A stretch of DNA of 53,632 nucleotides from the NCBI GenBank assembly GCA_913065105.1, contig CAJXZZ010000009.1, positions 1-53,632 on the forward strand, in the 5' to 3' direction. Positions within the stretch are counted from its first letter, which is position 1. Every line of letters begins with the position of its first letter. Positions 1-8,760 of the stretch are shown in pieces. The notes under the pieces are model-generated. The model ran no database searches, was not told where the DNA came from, and saw only the letters and a list, made by a program, of their open reading frames with translations. Position numbers and translations under genes: made by a program. The DNA comes from an uncultured Gammaproteobacteria bacterium. Lineage in GTDB: Bacteria > Pseudomonadota > Gammaproteobacteria > SZUA-229.

Positions 1-2
1 CC

Positions 3-2147
3 TCACATGACGCAGCTAACCTCGAATCTAAATACCTCGATTATTGTGTCAACCTTGATGAGATGACCTGGGGTGGCACCATCAGTTATGCAACTGATGC
101 TGAACTTCTAAAGACGGATGATCTGGCTATATCATCCACAGGTAATTTCTCACTTAATGGATTAACCGTAACCGACAATAAACTGAACAGGAAACTATTG
201 ACCTCTTCATCCAACACTCTCGAAGAGGTGGCCGTTTCCGGTTTAAACAAAATCCATGTTAACAAATTAATAATGAATGATCTGTCAGCATTGCAGCGCG
301 ATGACGAAAAACATAAGGACTCTGTTCGTTTCAAACAGCTTTCAATAGAAAACATCAAGTTAACTAACTTAAATTCACTATCTATTAACCAGATAACAGT
401 CGATCACCCGGGGGTGTATCTGGTCAAACTCAAACAGACTGAGTGGGAGCACCAGCAATGGATCCCCTCTTCTGATAAACAAAAAAGCGCCGACAGCAAA
501 AACAATACACCAGGTAGTGATCAATTTAATTTTTCTTTGCAAAACCTTACGGTCAACAACGCTGACCTCTGTCACCAAAATAAAATAACTGATTTTTATT
601 ACTGCTTTACCTCAGAAAAACTACACTGGACAGGCGCTATAAATTACGACTCGCAGCCATTAGTAGCCTCTAAAATCAATCTGACAGCTAGCGGTGATTT
701 TTCCCTCGCCCAACCCGAGATAAAAAATCTTACGATAGATCGCACCCTGTTGAGCTTTAATGCGCTTAAGCTGAACAAGCTGAACGTCTCTAACTTAGAA
801 GATGTAACCCTGAAAAAACTTTCAATTGATAACCTGCATGCTTTACAGCGAAGCAAAAACAAGCTGGATAATACACTTGCCTTTAGCAAGCTTGATATCG
901 ATAAAGTGAGCTACAAAAATGATGTCGTAGCAATCGACAGCATCAAACTTACAGGATTAACAAATACAGTTTCTAAAAACAAATCCGGTGAGTGGGAACA
1001 CGACAAGTGGAAATCTAAAACAGATGAAAAACCCACTGCCACTCAAAACAGCACGAAACCATCTGGCGAACCTATCAAGATATCACTAAAAAAAGTACTG
1101 ATTGAATCAGACGGTGAAATACTATTTATTGACAACACTACCAAACCCGCAATGAAGATCGGTTTACAAAAGCTTTCATTTGATATCAAAGATCTTTACG
1201 CGTCCAAACCGAAATCTAACAGCCCATTTAAGCTCTATGCAAAAACATTACGCCACAGCGCCATCGATATCAAAGGCACTATAAAACCCTTTGACGAAAA
1301 AGTTTCATTTACCGCCGATGGCGATCTAAAAGGGTTTGATCTAAGAGCAGCAACACCCGCCACACAAAAAGCCATCGGTCATATAATCAAGAGCGGTCAG
1401 CTGGATGCAAAACTTGAGTTACTGGCTAATGACGGCATACTCGACAGCAATGTATCATTGAGCCTTTACCAGTTCCACATAAAGCCGATGAGTAAAGAAG
1501 CAGCCGCGGACCTGGATGCTGAATTTGGCATGCCGCTCAACCAGACACTGACTTTACTACGCGATAAAGACGACAGCATACATCTGGACATCCCGATTAC
1601 CGGTGATATAAATAATCCAGACTTTGACCCTATGCACGCCATCGTAAAGGCAACCTCAAAAGCCGCCACAGTTACATTGATAACATTCTTTACTCCTTAT
1701 GGTCTGATCTATGCTGGCGGCAATATTGCATTTGACCTGGCTACCGCTCTCAATTTTGACCCACTGGACTTTAAACCGGGCGAAGCTAAATTAGACGAGG
1801 CGAATAAAGAGCAGCTGAACGGTCTAACCGGGTTATTAAACGAAAAACCTCAGGTACACCTGACGTTATGCGGAACAACAAATCAGGCAGACCTTTTTGT
1901 GCTGTACCCCGACCTTAAGGAAGAGCAAAAAACAAATAAGGACAAAGACAAGGACTCTCCAGAGAAAGAGATAATATTAACCAAAGAGCACAAGGCCGCG
2001 CTTAAAAAACTTGCTATAGAAAGACAGGCCAACAGTAAAAATTATTTGATCGATGTTTCCAGGATCACCCATGACAGATTGATCTTATGTGAGCCAGCAC
2101 CGCTGGCGGAAAAAGATGCGCTATCCGGAGTGGAAATAAATATTTAA
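3..2147 (+). CDS. DUF748/AsmA-like protein, C-terminal part (5'-truncated by window edge)
   Basis: The reading frame is open to the left edge, so the ATG at 63 is internal and the real start lies outside the window. The visible part (about 715 aa) has long stretches of alternating hydrophobic residues typical of AsmA-like/DUF748 beta-rich envelope proteins. Its C-terminal part (around 1740-1890) has the family's 'LDEANKEQLNGL...LNEKPQVHL' type of segment, which resembles the end of DUF748 proteins. Two successive repeats of roughly 185 residues are visible; each contains a 'LxALQR' segment (about 285 and 840) and ends in an 'EWEHxxW' motif (about 445 and 993). Known AsmA-like proteins bridge or act on the Gram-negative envelope; the substrate here is unknown. 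It converges on the DUF1289 gene, 16 bp away. Confidence 0.75.
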   Translation, partial: SHDAANLESKYLDYCVNLDEMTWGGTISYATDAELLKTDDLAISSTGNFSLNGLTVTDNKLNRKLLTSSSNTLEEVAVSGLNKIHVNKLIMNDLSALQRDDEKHKDSVRFKQLSIENIKLTNLNSLSINQITVDHPGVYLVKLKQTEWEHQQWIPSSDKQKSADSKNNTPGSDQFNFSLQNLTVNNADLCHQNKITDFYYCFTSEKLHWTGAINYDSQPLVASKINLTASGDFSLAQPEIKNLTIDRTLLSFNALKLNKLNVSNLEDVTLKKLSIDNLHALQRSKNKLDNTLAFSKLDIDKVSYKNDVVAIDSIKLTGLTNTVSKNKSGEWEHDKWKSKTDEKPTATQNSTKPSGEPIKISLKKVLIESDGEILFIDNTTKPAMKIGLQKLSFDIKDLYASKPKSNSPFKLYAKTLRHSAIDIKGTIKPFDEKVSFTADGDLKGFDLRAATPATQKAIGHIIKSGQLDAKLELLANDGILDSNVSLSLYQFHIKPMSKEAAADLDAEFGMPLNQTLTLLRDKDDSIHLDIPITGDINNPDFDPMHAIVKATSKAATVTLITFFTPYGLIYAGGNIAFDLATALNFDPLDFKPGEAKLDEANKEQLNGLTGLLNEKPQVHLTLCGTTNQADLFVLYPDLKEEQKTNKDKDKDSPEKEIILTKEHKAALKKLAIERQANSKNYLIDVSRITHDRLILCEPAPLAEKDALSGVEINI

Positions 2148-2163
2148 GACTGTAACCGCTTAC

Positions 2164-2343
2164 TTAAGCCCAGCTTGTTTTCCTGTTTGCGTTCCTTTTT
2201 TTAGCAGCCATGATAATAACCAGCTTTTCTTTATCATCCGCATCACCCCAACGAATAATTTCGTCGACCGTACGGCCGCAACCGATGCATACGTCCTGTC
2301 TATCCAGACAACAGTTTCTAACGCAGGGAGATGATACAGGCAT
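2164..2343 (-). CDS. DUF1289 domain small cysteine-rich protein
   Basis: A 59-aa gene that begins with ATG at 2343 and ends with TAA at 2164. The cysteines C7, C11/C12, C19 and C22 form the C-x3-C-x7-C-x2-C pattern of DUF1289 proteins, with the family's 'CxGCGRTxDEIxxW' core followed by a basic tail. The cysteines suggest a metal or Fe-S site, but no biochemical role is established for the family. Its start lies 5 bp after the stop of the TRAP binding-protein gene on the same strand and has no clear Shine-Dalgarno sequence, so translation may be coupled to that gene. The identification rests on motif recognition. Confidence 0.8.
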   Translation of the reverse strand: MPVSSPCVRNCCLDRQDVCIGCGRTVDEIIRWGDADDKEKLVIIMAAKKRNANRKTSWA

Positions 2344-2348
2344 TAAAT

Positions 2349-3434
2349 TTAACGTACATTATAATAAATCTTTTCTGAAATCTCATGCCAGGCAGAAACC
2401 TGCTTGTAGAATTTATTGTACGAATCATAAATTTTTTGCGCGGCTTTATTTTTTTCTGCCAGCTCACTGACAACATCATGCGACAACTCTTTTAATTTAT
2501 TTAATACATCATCAGGTAGTCTACGAACATCTACATTATGTTTATTGACCAGGGTATCCAGCGCCGTATTATTTTTTGCCGTGAACTCCAGTGACATATT
2601 CTGATTGACTATCTTGCAGGCATTTTCCACGATGCTTTTTAAATCGCCAGGTAAAACTTCAAAAGCTTCTTTATTAATGATCGCTTCCAGTGTAGTACCT
2701 GGTTCATGCCAGCCTGGGTAATAATAATATTTAGCGGCTTTATACAACCCAAACGCCAGGTCGTTATATGGGCCTACCCATTCCGTAGCATCGATAGCCC
2801 CCGTCTTTAATGAAGTAAATAATTCACCGCCTGGCAAGTTTACTGGTGTGCCGCCTGCACGTTTCAATACTTCACCGCCTAATCCCGGGATACGCATTTT
2901 TAATCCTTTGAGATCATTCACATTATTTATTTCTTTATTAAACCAGCCTGCCATCTGTACTGTGGTGTTCCCTGCCGCTGCCGGAATGACACCAAAAGGT
3001 TCATACGTTTCTTTCCATAATTCCATGCCACCGCCATAATATAACCACGAGGTCATCTCCTGTGAGTTCATGCCAAAGGGAACGGTAGAAAAAAACTGTG
3101 CCTCTTCTATTTTTCCTTTCCAATAGTAGGCTGAACCGTGACCTATTTGCGCGGTGCCGCGTGAAACTGCATCAAACACTTCAAAAGCCGGGATTAATTC
3201 ACCAGCACCATAGACTTTGACTTCGATACGGCCATCGCTCATTTCGGTAATCAGTTCTGCTAACTGATTTGCGCCCGTACCTAACACCGGAAAATTTTTC
3301 GGCCAGGTAGTGACCATCTTCCATTTTATTTTTGTGTCTGCGCTTTTAGTAGTTGTGGCGATTGCCGGCGCTGCCGCTGCGGATGAAACCACTGCACCTA
3401 CACTTGCCTGTTTAATAAAATCTCGACGTTTCAT
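2349..3434 (-). CDS. TRAP transporter solute-binding protein (DctP family), Tat-exported
   Basis: 361 aa. The N-terminus has a twin-arginine signal (MKRRDF, R3-R4) followed by an Ala-rich hydrophobic stretch to about residue 26, so export of the folded protein by Tat to the periplasm is likely. The mature part looks like the FcbT/TakP branch of DctP binding proteins: 'KWKMVTTWPKNFPVLGTG' near residue 37, and the 'AIDATEWVGPYNDLAFGLYKAAKYYYYPG' region near 210-240 (the family's conserved ligand and helix region). Such proteins deliver organic acids or related ligands to a DctQM permease. No DctQ or DctM gene is present in the window, so the partner must be elsewhere. The ligand cannot be inferred. 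Confidence 0.88.
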   Translation of the reverse strand: MKRRDFIKQASVGAVVSSAAAAPAIATTTKSADTKIKWKMVTTWPKNFPVLGTGANQLAELITEMSDGRIEVKVYGAGELIPAFEVFDAVSRGTAQIGHGSAYYWKGKIEEAQFFSTVPFGMNSQEMTSWLYYGGGMELWKETYEPFGVIPAAAGNTTVQMAGWFNKEINNVNDLKGLKMRIPGLGGEVLKRAGGTPVNLPGGELFTSLKTGAIDATEWVGPYNDLAFGLYKAAKYYYYPGWHEPGTTLEAIINKEAFEVLPGDLKSIVENACKIVNQNMSLEFTAKNNTALDTLVNKHNVDVRRLPDDVLNKLKELSHDVVSELAEKNKAAQKIYDSYNKFYKQVSAWHEISEKIYYNVR

Positions 3435-3478
3435 ACTGATACCTTTAAATTATTTATTCTTTAATGAAAAAACTTTAT

Positions 3479-3578
3479 ACCGCAGAGACGCTGAGTCGCC
3501 GTAAAAAAATGTATGTTTTACCTGAGCCTTCGGCGCATAGCTTTAAAAACCTCTGCGACTCTGCATCTCTGCTGTGAA
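3479..3578. repeat. Imperfect terminal-inverted-repeat element between uvrD and the TRAP gene
   Basis: The ends of this intergenic stretch form an imperfect inverted repeat: 3479-3501 read forward matches 3554-3576 read in reverse at about 19 of 23 positions, with a core like 'GCAGAGACGCTGAGTCGC'. The interior (about 50 bp) has no coding signal. Short elements with a 'CCGCAGAGACGC' type end are frequent in bacterial intergenic DNA. A weaker relative may occur at 47439-47530. It may be a small non-autonomous repeat, or it may simply act as a hairpin-forming spacer. Confidence 0.5.
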
Positions 3579-3585
3579 TGCCTTT

Positions 3586-5832
3586 TTAAGCTGGTGTCAA
3601 ATTAGCATAAGCCATCACTAGCCATTTACTGCCTTCGGATTCAAAATTAACCTGAACGCGAGCATGACTGCCACTGCCTTCTAAATTCGTCACAATTCCT
3701 TCACCAAATTTTTTATGGCTAACGCGTTGCCCGACATATACGCCATTAACTGTTTCAGTAGTTTTGTATTCAGAGGAACTATATTGTGGAGTCGACACTT
3801 TATGGCTGGCATTATGCCTGCCTCTTACTTCGTTTATTAGATGCTCAGGAATTTCGCTTATAAATCGCGAGGGTGATGGATACAAATCCTGCCCATATAA
3901 ACGACGGTGCTCGGCGCAGCTTAACACCAGCTGTTCACGCGCTCGCGTTATGCCCACATAACAGAGCCGACGCTCTTCTTCCAGCTTACCCTCTTCTTCC
4001 AGTGAGCGCTGGCTAGGAAACAGGCCTTCTTCCATGCCGACGATAAACACCAGGGGAAATTCCAGACCCTTGGCGCTGTGCATGGTCATCAACTGCACAC
4101 AGTCATCCCATTCTGCCGCCTGGCCTTCACCCGCTTCTAATGCGGCATGGGTTAAAAACGCCGTCAGCTCATCCATCGGTACGTCCATTTCGGACTGGTC
4201 ATAATCAAAACCACGCGCCGCGGTAATTAACTCTTCGATATTTTCTACTCGCGCCTGCGCCTTTTCACCTTTTTCTTTTTCATAGTGTTCGATCAATCCA
4301 ACATTATGCACCACGTGGTCAACTTGCTCATGTAGCGACATCTCACCGGTATCCGCCTGCAGATTCTCGATAAGATCGATGAAACTCAGCAAGGCATTTG
4401 ACGCCCTTGCCGGCAAGCCTTTGTCCTCAATAATCTGCTTAGTAGCTAACCACATCGGATGATTATACTGCCGGGCGACTTCGCGCACCTTCTCAACACT
4501 GCGCTCACCGATGCCGCGTGTTGGCGTGTTAACTACCCGTTCAAAAGACGCGTCATCGTTTACATTATTCATCAGACGTAGATACGCCAGTGCATTTTTA
4601 ATTTCGGCGCGCTCGAAGAAGCGCATGCCGCCATAAACGCGATAGGGTATTGCCTCACTGACAAACCGTTCCTCAAGCACTCGAGACTGCGCATTTGAAC
4701 GATACAAAATCGCTACGTCTGCACGCGCGTTGCCCGCCTCGACAAACTGTTTTATTTTATCAACAACAAAATGCGTTTCATCTCGTTCATCATACGCATT
4801 ATAAAAAATAATGGGCTCGCCATCTTCACCGCTCGACCACAACTTCTTACCCATGCGATCAGCGTTATTATCTATTAGTGCATTCGCTGCCGATAGAATA
4901 GTTGTCGTCGACCGATAGTTCTGTTCCAATCGGATAACTTCAGCAGAAGGAAAGTCTTTTTGGAAACGTTGGATATTTTCTACCCGGGCACCACGCCAAC
5001 CATAGATGGCCTGATCATCATCACCCACGATGAATACTTTGTTTGACTGCCCGGCCAATAGTTGGATAAGGGCATATTGAATAGTATTGGTGTCCTGAAA
5101 CTCATCGACCAGGATATGCTGAAAACGTTTTTGATAATGTTTCTGTAATGATTCGTTATCTCGGATCAATTCCAGGGTACGTAATAATAGTTCAGCAAAA
5201 TCTATTACGCCCGCCCGTTCACAGGCTGCCTGGTACGCCGTGTAGATCCTGACCATCTGTTCATAGACGGGATTACGCGAGGTATCGATATGCGATGCAC
5301 GTTTACCCTCGTCTTTACGTGCATTTATAAATCCCTGTGCCTGTTTTGGTGGCCACTTCGCCTCATCCATGTCCAGCGATTTTAATACTCGACGGATGAG
5401 ACGGTATTGATCATCAGAGTCCAGGATCTGAAAACTCTGTGGTAACTTCGCTTCTTTCCAGTGATTGCGCAGTAAACGGTGTGCCAGGCCATGAAACGTT
5501 CCGACCCACATACCGGTAACCGGTAGTCCCTGCAAATCGGCTACCCGCTGGCGCATCTCTGCTGCCGCTTTATTGGTAAATGTAACGGCAAAAATATTAA
5601 ACGGTGAAACGCCTTCTACCTGGTTTAACCAGGCGATGCGATGTACCAGCACGCGGGTCTTACCACTGCCCGCGCCTGCCAGTACCAGCATATGCTCAGG
5701 CGGCCCAGTAACCGCGCCGCGTTGTGCGTCATTTAAATTATTTAATATATGCGAAACATCTGCATGTTCAGCCTGTTCTACAATCTGTTGTAGGACCTTA
5801 TCTGGGGCTTCTGGCATTTTCTCGACTGACAT
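3586..5832 (-). CDS. uvrD: DNA helicase II, UvrD
   Basis: 748 aa, close to the usual 720-750 of UvrD. All superfamily 1A motifs are visible: Walker A GAGSGKT (53-59), 'FTNKAAAEM' (Ia), 'VDEFQDTN' (II), 'GDDDQAIYGWRGA' (III), 'EQNYRST' (IV), 'MTMHSAKGLEF' (V) and 'YVGITRAREQL' (VI). The C-terminus has the Tudor-like RNAP-binding segment with 'VGQRVSHKKFGEGIV'. UvrD is a 3'-5' helicase in nucleotide excision and mismatch repair. ATG start at 5832. It lies 89 bp downstream of the outer-membrane peptidase gene on the same strand. Confidence 0.96.
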   Translation of the reverse strand: MSVEKMPEAPDKVLQQIVEQAEHADVSHILNNLNDAQRGAVTGPPEHMLVLAGAGSGKTRVLVHRIAWLNQVEGVSPFNIFAVTFTNKAAAEMRQRVADLQGLPVTGMWVGTFHGLAHRLLRNHWKEAKLPQSFQILDSDDQYRLIRRVLKSLDMDEAKWPPKQAQGFINARKDEGKRASHIDTSRNPVYEQMVRIYTAYQAACERAGVIDFAELLLRTLELIRDNESLQKHYQKRFQHILVDEFQDTNTIQYALIQLLAGQSNKVFIVGDDDQAIYGWRGARVENIQRFQKDFPSAEVIRLEQNYRSTTTILSAANALIDNNADRMGKKLWSSGEDGEPIIFYNAYDERDETHFVVDKIKQFVEAGNARADVAILYRSNAQSRVLEERFVSEAIPYRVYGGMRFFERAEIKNALAYLRLMNNVNDDASFERVVNTPTRGIGERSVEKVREVARQYNHPMWLATKQIIEDKGLPARASNALLSFIDLIENLQADTGEMSLHEQVDHVVHNVGLIEHYEKEKGEKAQARVENIEELITAARGFDYDQSEMDVPMDELTAFLTHAALEAGEGQAAEWDDCVQLMTMHSAKGLEFPLVFIVGMEEGLFPSQRSLEEEGKLEEERRLCYVGITRAREQLVLSCAEHRRLYGQDLYPSPSRFISEIPEHLINEVRGRHNASHKVSTPQYSSSEYKTTETVNGVYVGQRVSHKKFGEGIVTNLEGSGSHARVQVNFESEGSKWLVMAYANLTPA

Positions 5833-5921
5833 TTATAGTATGTTCTATGAATTTATGTAACGGTTATTCTACTGCCTGAATTCAACTTTAAACAGTGATA
5901 TTCCGGCTTTATCCATAACCA

Positions 5922-8747
5922 CTAAAAGCTGCTGCCAATTTCAATATAGATAAGGTCATCTCCTATATCCTTATCAAAACCATGTGCGTATCCTGCACGC
6001 GTACGCAACGTTAGATAGTAGAACAGGTTAATATCAGCAGTCAGCTCTATCCCGGCACTGGAGTAATAGGTCTCTGGCGAATCATAATAGGCGCTACCCG
6101 TTTCTGCAAAAACCGTACCATACCACTGCATGATACCGACTGGCGGTGCCATAATACCTTTTTCAGTCCGTTGTATTGGAAAACGCCATTCAGCGGTAAG
6201 TAATTGTGTTCGCCGCCCCTGTAACTGAGGCAAGCCCTCACTATAACCACGCAACGCATAATTTCGTCGATTAAAAACAGCCTCATTACTCGTCCCAAAC
6301 AGCACGTTTACTGCATCGTCATTATAACCTTCACCACCCAGCTGAAACTCTCGCGGCTGCTCCGTGCCCCATCCCTGTAAAAATCGCAAAGCAAAAACAC
6401 TTTCTTTTCCTGTGCGGATATATTGTCTCCAGTCAAAAGTGTATACCTGTCCTGTATAGTAGGAACTTAACGTGTCGCTATCTTCTGCAACCAATCTCAG
6501 CTTCATGCCATCGACCAGACTTATCGATAACGGATTATATTTAGACGTGTTATACAGCCATGCCACCCCCAGAAGATTGTCTTCAAAATTTTCTAAGGGT
6601 ACTGCGCCTGGCGCCAACTCAGCATCAGCTGTTACATCATAGATCAGACTAAATAATATATTCGACTGTTTTTGTATATAAAGATCAGGAAATGCCAGTA
6701 CTGCACTTGCAATACTGCGATTTGAAACACGTTCCTGATTCCCACTAGCATCTAGCGTGATCTCATTCAGCCTTACTGCTGAGAGAAAAAATCGATCGGC
6801 ATATGCATAACCTAATTGCCCTGCCGGCATGTCTAATTTCGTATCATAAGTGGCAGTTATAGAATAGTTATGAATGCCCAGTGCATCACCACCGGTTGTA
6901 GTTAACCCAAATTCCGATCTCTGTTCACTAAATTGCAGCACCGGAAACCACCAGCGAGGATACATGTTGCTTAAGGCCGAATAATTTTTTTGTTTATGTG
7001 ACGCAACTTCGTAATCAATGGGTTTTAGATGATCGTCTACAAACGTAACGGCATCGGTCCGCGCCTCGGCTTCGGTTAATTTATAGACGGCATAACCTTC
7101 GGCGCTATAACCAGCATAATAGATATCGCCGTTTACACTTGCCTGGCTTGACTGAAAAGCGCCGCCGATAAGGTTAGTTATCTGTTCGACCTTAGCCGTC
7201 TCAATATAATACCGGTGCAAATTATAAACACCATTACTCTCCATGCTAAACAAAATATTACCCTCCGGAGAAAATTGAGGATTCGCCGTAATACTTACGC
7301 CTGCTGTTATTTTTTTCCATTGCCTGTCAGTTATATCAAACAGCTCCAGGTTCCAACCATCGCCTCGACGCCATATTGATGCGACGACCTGTTTACCATC
7401 CGGTGACACGTCAATCTGTCCGATTATTTCACCGTCACTTGCCTGCCACAACACCTGTTGTAACTGCGCACGTTTATCTAATAACTGCAATTCAAATCGT
7501 CCAGCATCATTCTTCACTGCAGCCATCTGCACGCCATCAGGAAACCAGCTTGCAAATAGATAGCGGCCACATTCCGTCAGCCGTGTTATTTTATTTTCGT
7601 CTTTATCATATAAATATATGTCTTTATAAACCGTATAGTTATTACAGAATTCATTTTGGGTAAGTAACAGGCCCGCTTCTGGATGGATGTCCAGATCTGC
7701 GCCATTATTTAGATCGATAAGTTCTTTCGAATTACCATTGGCATCGACATGCATCAAACTTGCACGTTTATAACCGCCATTGCGTACATAATAAATTTCA
7801 TCGCCCGACTTAGTTGAAACCGTACGCACTGAATCTGTTCGATATGCATCTGTTGATAGCTGTATAACTGGCGTCACACCTTTCGCTTTTATCTCATCGA
7901 TCTGTGGTTGAAACTTTGCTTCTAGCCATTGTTGATACTCTTGCCATAATGGGGTTAGTTTTTTTCCTAATGTTTGCTTCGCATTGGTATTGATAAAAAA
8001 TGGAAACAAGTTATCTCCGTACTCTTCTACCCATTCCTGCAACTTATCTTCACCGTATTTCTCAACGATAAAGGTCATAAAATAAACGCCGTAAAGATAG
8101 CGTGTAGTTCCTGCTGGCCATGTCTTCACAGGCAGGTTTACGTGAGAGATCGGCTGCAATCCTTTTGCCACCTCTTCTCGCATCATTGAAGCAAACATCG
8201 TACTCTGGCCACGGCCAATACCACGCTCCGGATATGTTTCCTTATAGGTTGCCAGGCCTTCTGTCACCCATGCCGGTTGAAACAGATTTGGAAACAGTAA
8301 AAAAAAGCGTCCAAATATTTTTCTTAGATATTCTGGTGAGCCAGCACTCTTATCCAAATGGATGATATGAGTGTATTCGTGAATTATTAAAGTGCTTAAC
8401 CAGTCATCAAAATCTTCCAGCGTATCAATACTGGTTGGCGGCGCTAGATATAAAACGGTGCGGTTAAAAAAGATGGGCGTAGCGAAACCATTAGGCTGAT
8501 CGGTTTCATCACTGAGGATGACATGTGTTTTTTCTTTGGGATTCCAGTTTAGTTCTTTTGTTAAGCGTTGATGTGCGGCTTCGGTTATAGCTAAAGCTTT
8601 TTCTGCAATGGTTTTATTGCCATCGGCATAGTGCACGTAGAGATGTTCGCTTTCGATGGTCTTCCAGCTCAGGCCTGGATCTACAGCAAAAACATCCTTA
8701 CTAAATAATATAAAACAACAAACACTAAAGACTAATAGTTGTTTCAA
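5922..8747 (-). CDS. Outer-membrane protein: gluzincin peptidase, beta-propeller and Omp85-type barrel
   Basis: 941 aa with a signal peptide (about 1-22). Near the N-terminus a zinc-peptidase site is visible: HEYTH at 123-127 and, 36 residues on, 'TEGLATY' with E163 as the likely third ligand, the gluzincin arrangement. The middle (about 300-580) has repeats such as 'ISPDGKQVVAS' and 'FSPEGNILFS', the signature of TolB/PD40 beta-propeller blades. The last ~350 residues are rich in alternating aromatic strands and end in 'YIEIGSSF', as in outer-membrane barrels of the bacterial surface antigen (BamA/TamA-like) family. The start is a TTG at 8747; an AAGG sequence about 10 bp upstream overlaps the ubiB stop region (13-bp gap), so it is probably cotranscribed with ubiB. 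The substrate is unknown. Confidence 0.82.
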   Translation of the reverse strand: MKQLLVFSVCCFILFSKDVFAVDPGLSWKTIESEHLYVHYADGNKTIAEKALAITEAAHQRLTKELNWNPKEKTHVILSDETDQPNGFATPIFFNRTVLYLAPPTSIDTLEDFDDWLSTLIIHEYTHIIHLDKSAGSPEYLRKIFGRFFLLFPNLFQPAWVTEGLATYKETYPERGIGRGQSTMFASMMREEVAKGLQPISHVNLPVKTWPAGTTRYLYGVYFMTFIVEKYGEDKLQEWVEEYGDNLFPFFINTNAKQTLGKKLTPLWQEYQQWLEAKFQPQIDEIKAKGVTPVIQLSTDAYRTDSVRTVSTKSGDEIYYVRNGGYKRASLMHVDANGNSKELIDLNNGADLDIHPEAGLLLTQNEFCNNYTVYKDIYLYDKDENKITRLTECGRYLFASWFPDGVQMAAVKNDAGRFELQLLDKRAQLQQVLWQASDGEIIGQIDVSPDGKQVVASIWRRGDGWNLELFDITDRQWKKITAGVSITANPQFSPEGNILFSMESNGVYNLHRYYIETAKVEQITNLIGGAFQSSQASVNGDIYYAGYSAEGYAVYKLTEAEARTDAVTFVDDHLKPIDYEVASHKQKNYSALSNMYPRWWFPVLQFSEQRSEFGLTTTGGDALGIHNYSITATYDTKLDMPAGQLGYAYADRFFLSAVRLNEITLDASGNQERVSNRSIASAVLAFPDLYIQKQSNILFSLIYDVTADAELAPGAVPLENFEDNLLGVAWLYNTSKYNPLSISLVDGMKLRLVAEDSDTLSSYYTGQVYTFDWRQYIRTGKESVFALRFLQGWGTEQPREFQLGGEGYNDDAVNVLFGTSNEAVFNRRNYALRGYSEGLPQLQGRRTQLLTAEWRFPIQRTEKGIMAPPVGIMQWYGTVFAETGSAYYDSPETYYSSAGIELTADINLFYYLTLRTRAGYAHGFDKDIGDDLIYIEIGSSF

Positions 8748-8760
8748 CTTTAAGACGACC

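Noticed and set aside
2210-2470. 86-aa plus-strand ORF
   Set aside because: It lies antisense to the DUF1289 and TRAP genes, which have clear family motifs; no coding features of its own.
4311-4322. CACCACGTGGTC as a third parS-like site
   Set aside because: Flanking bases do not match the 16-bp parS palindrome; only the central CACGTG and two neighbours agree. It lies in uvrD far from the other two.
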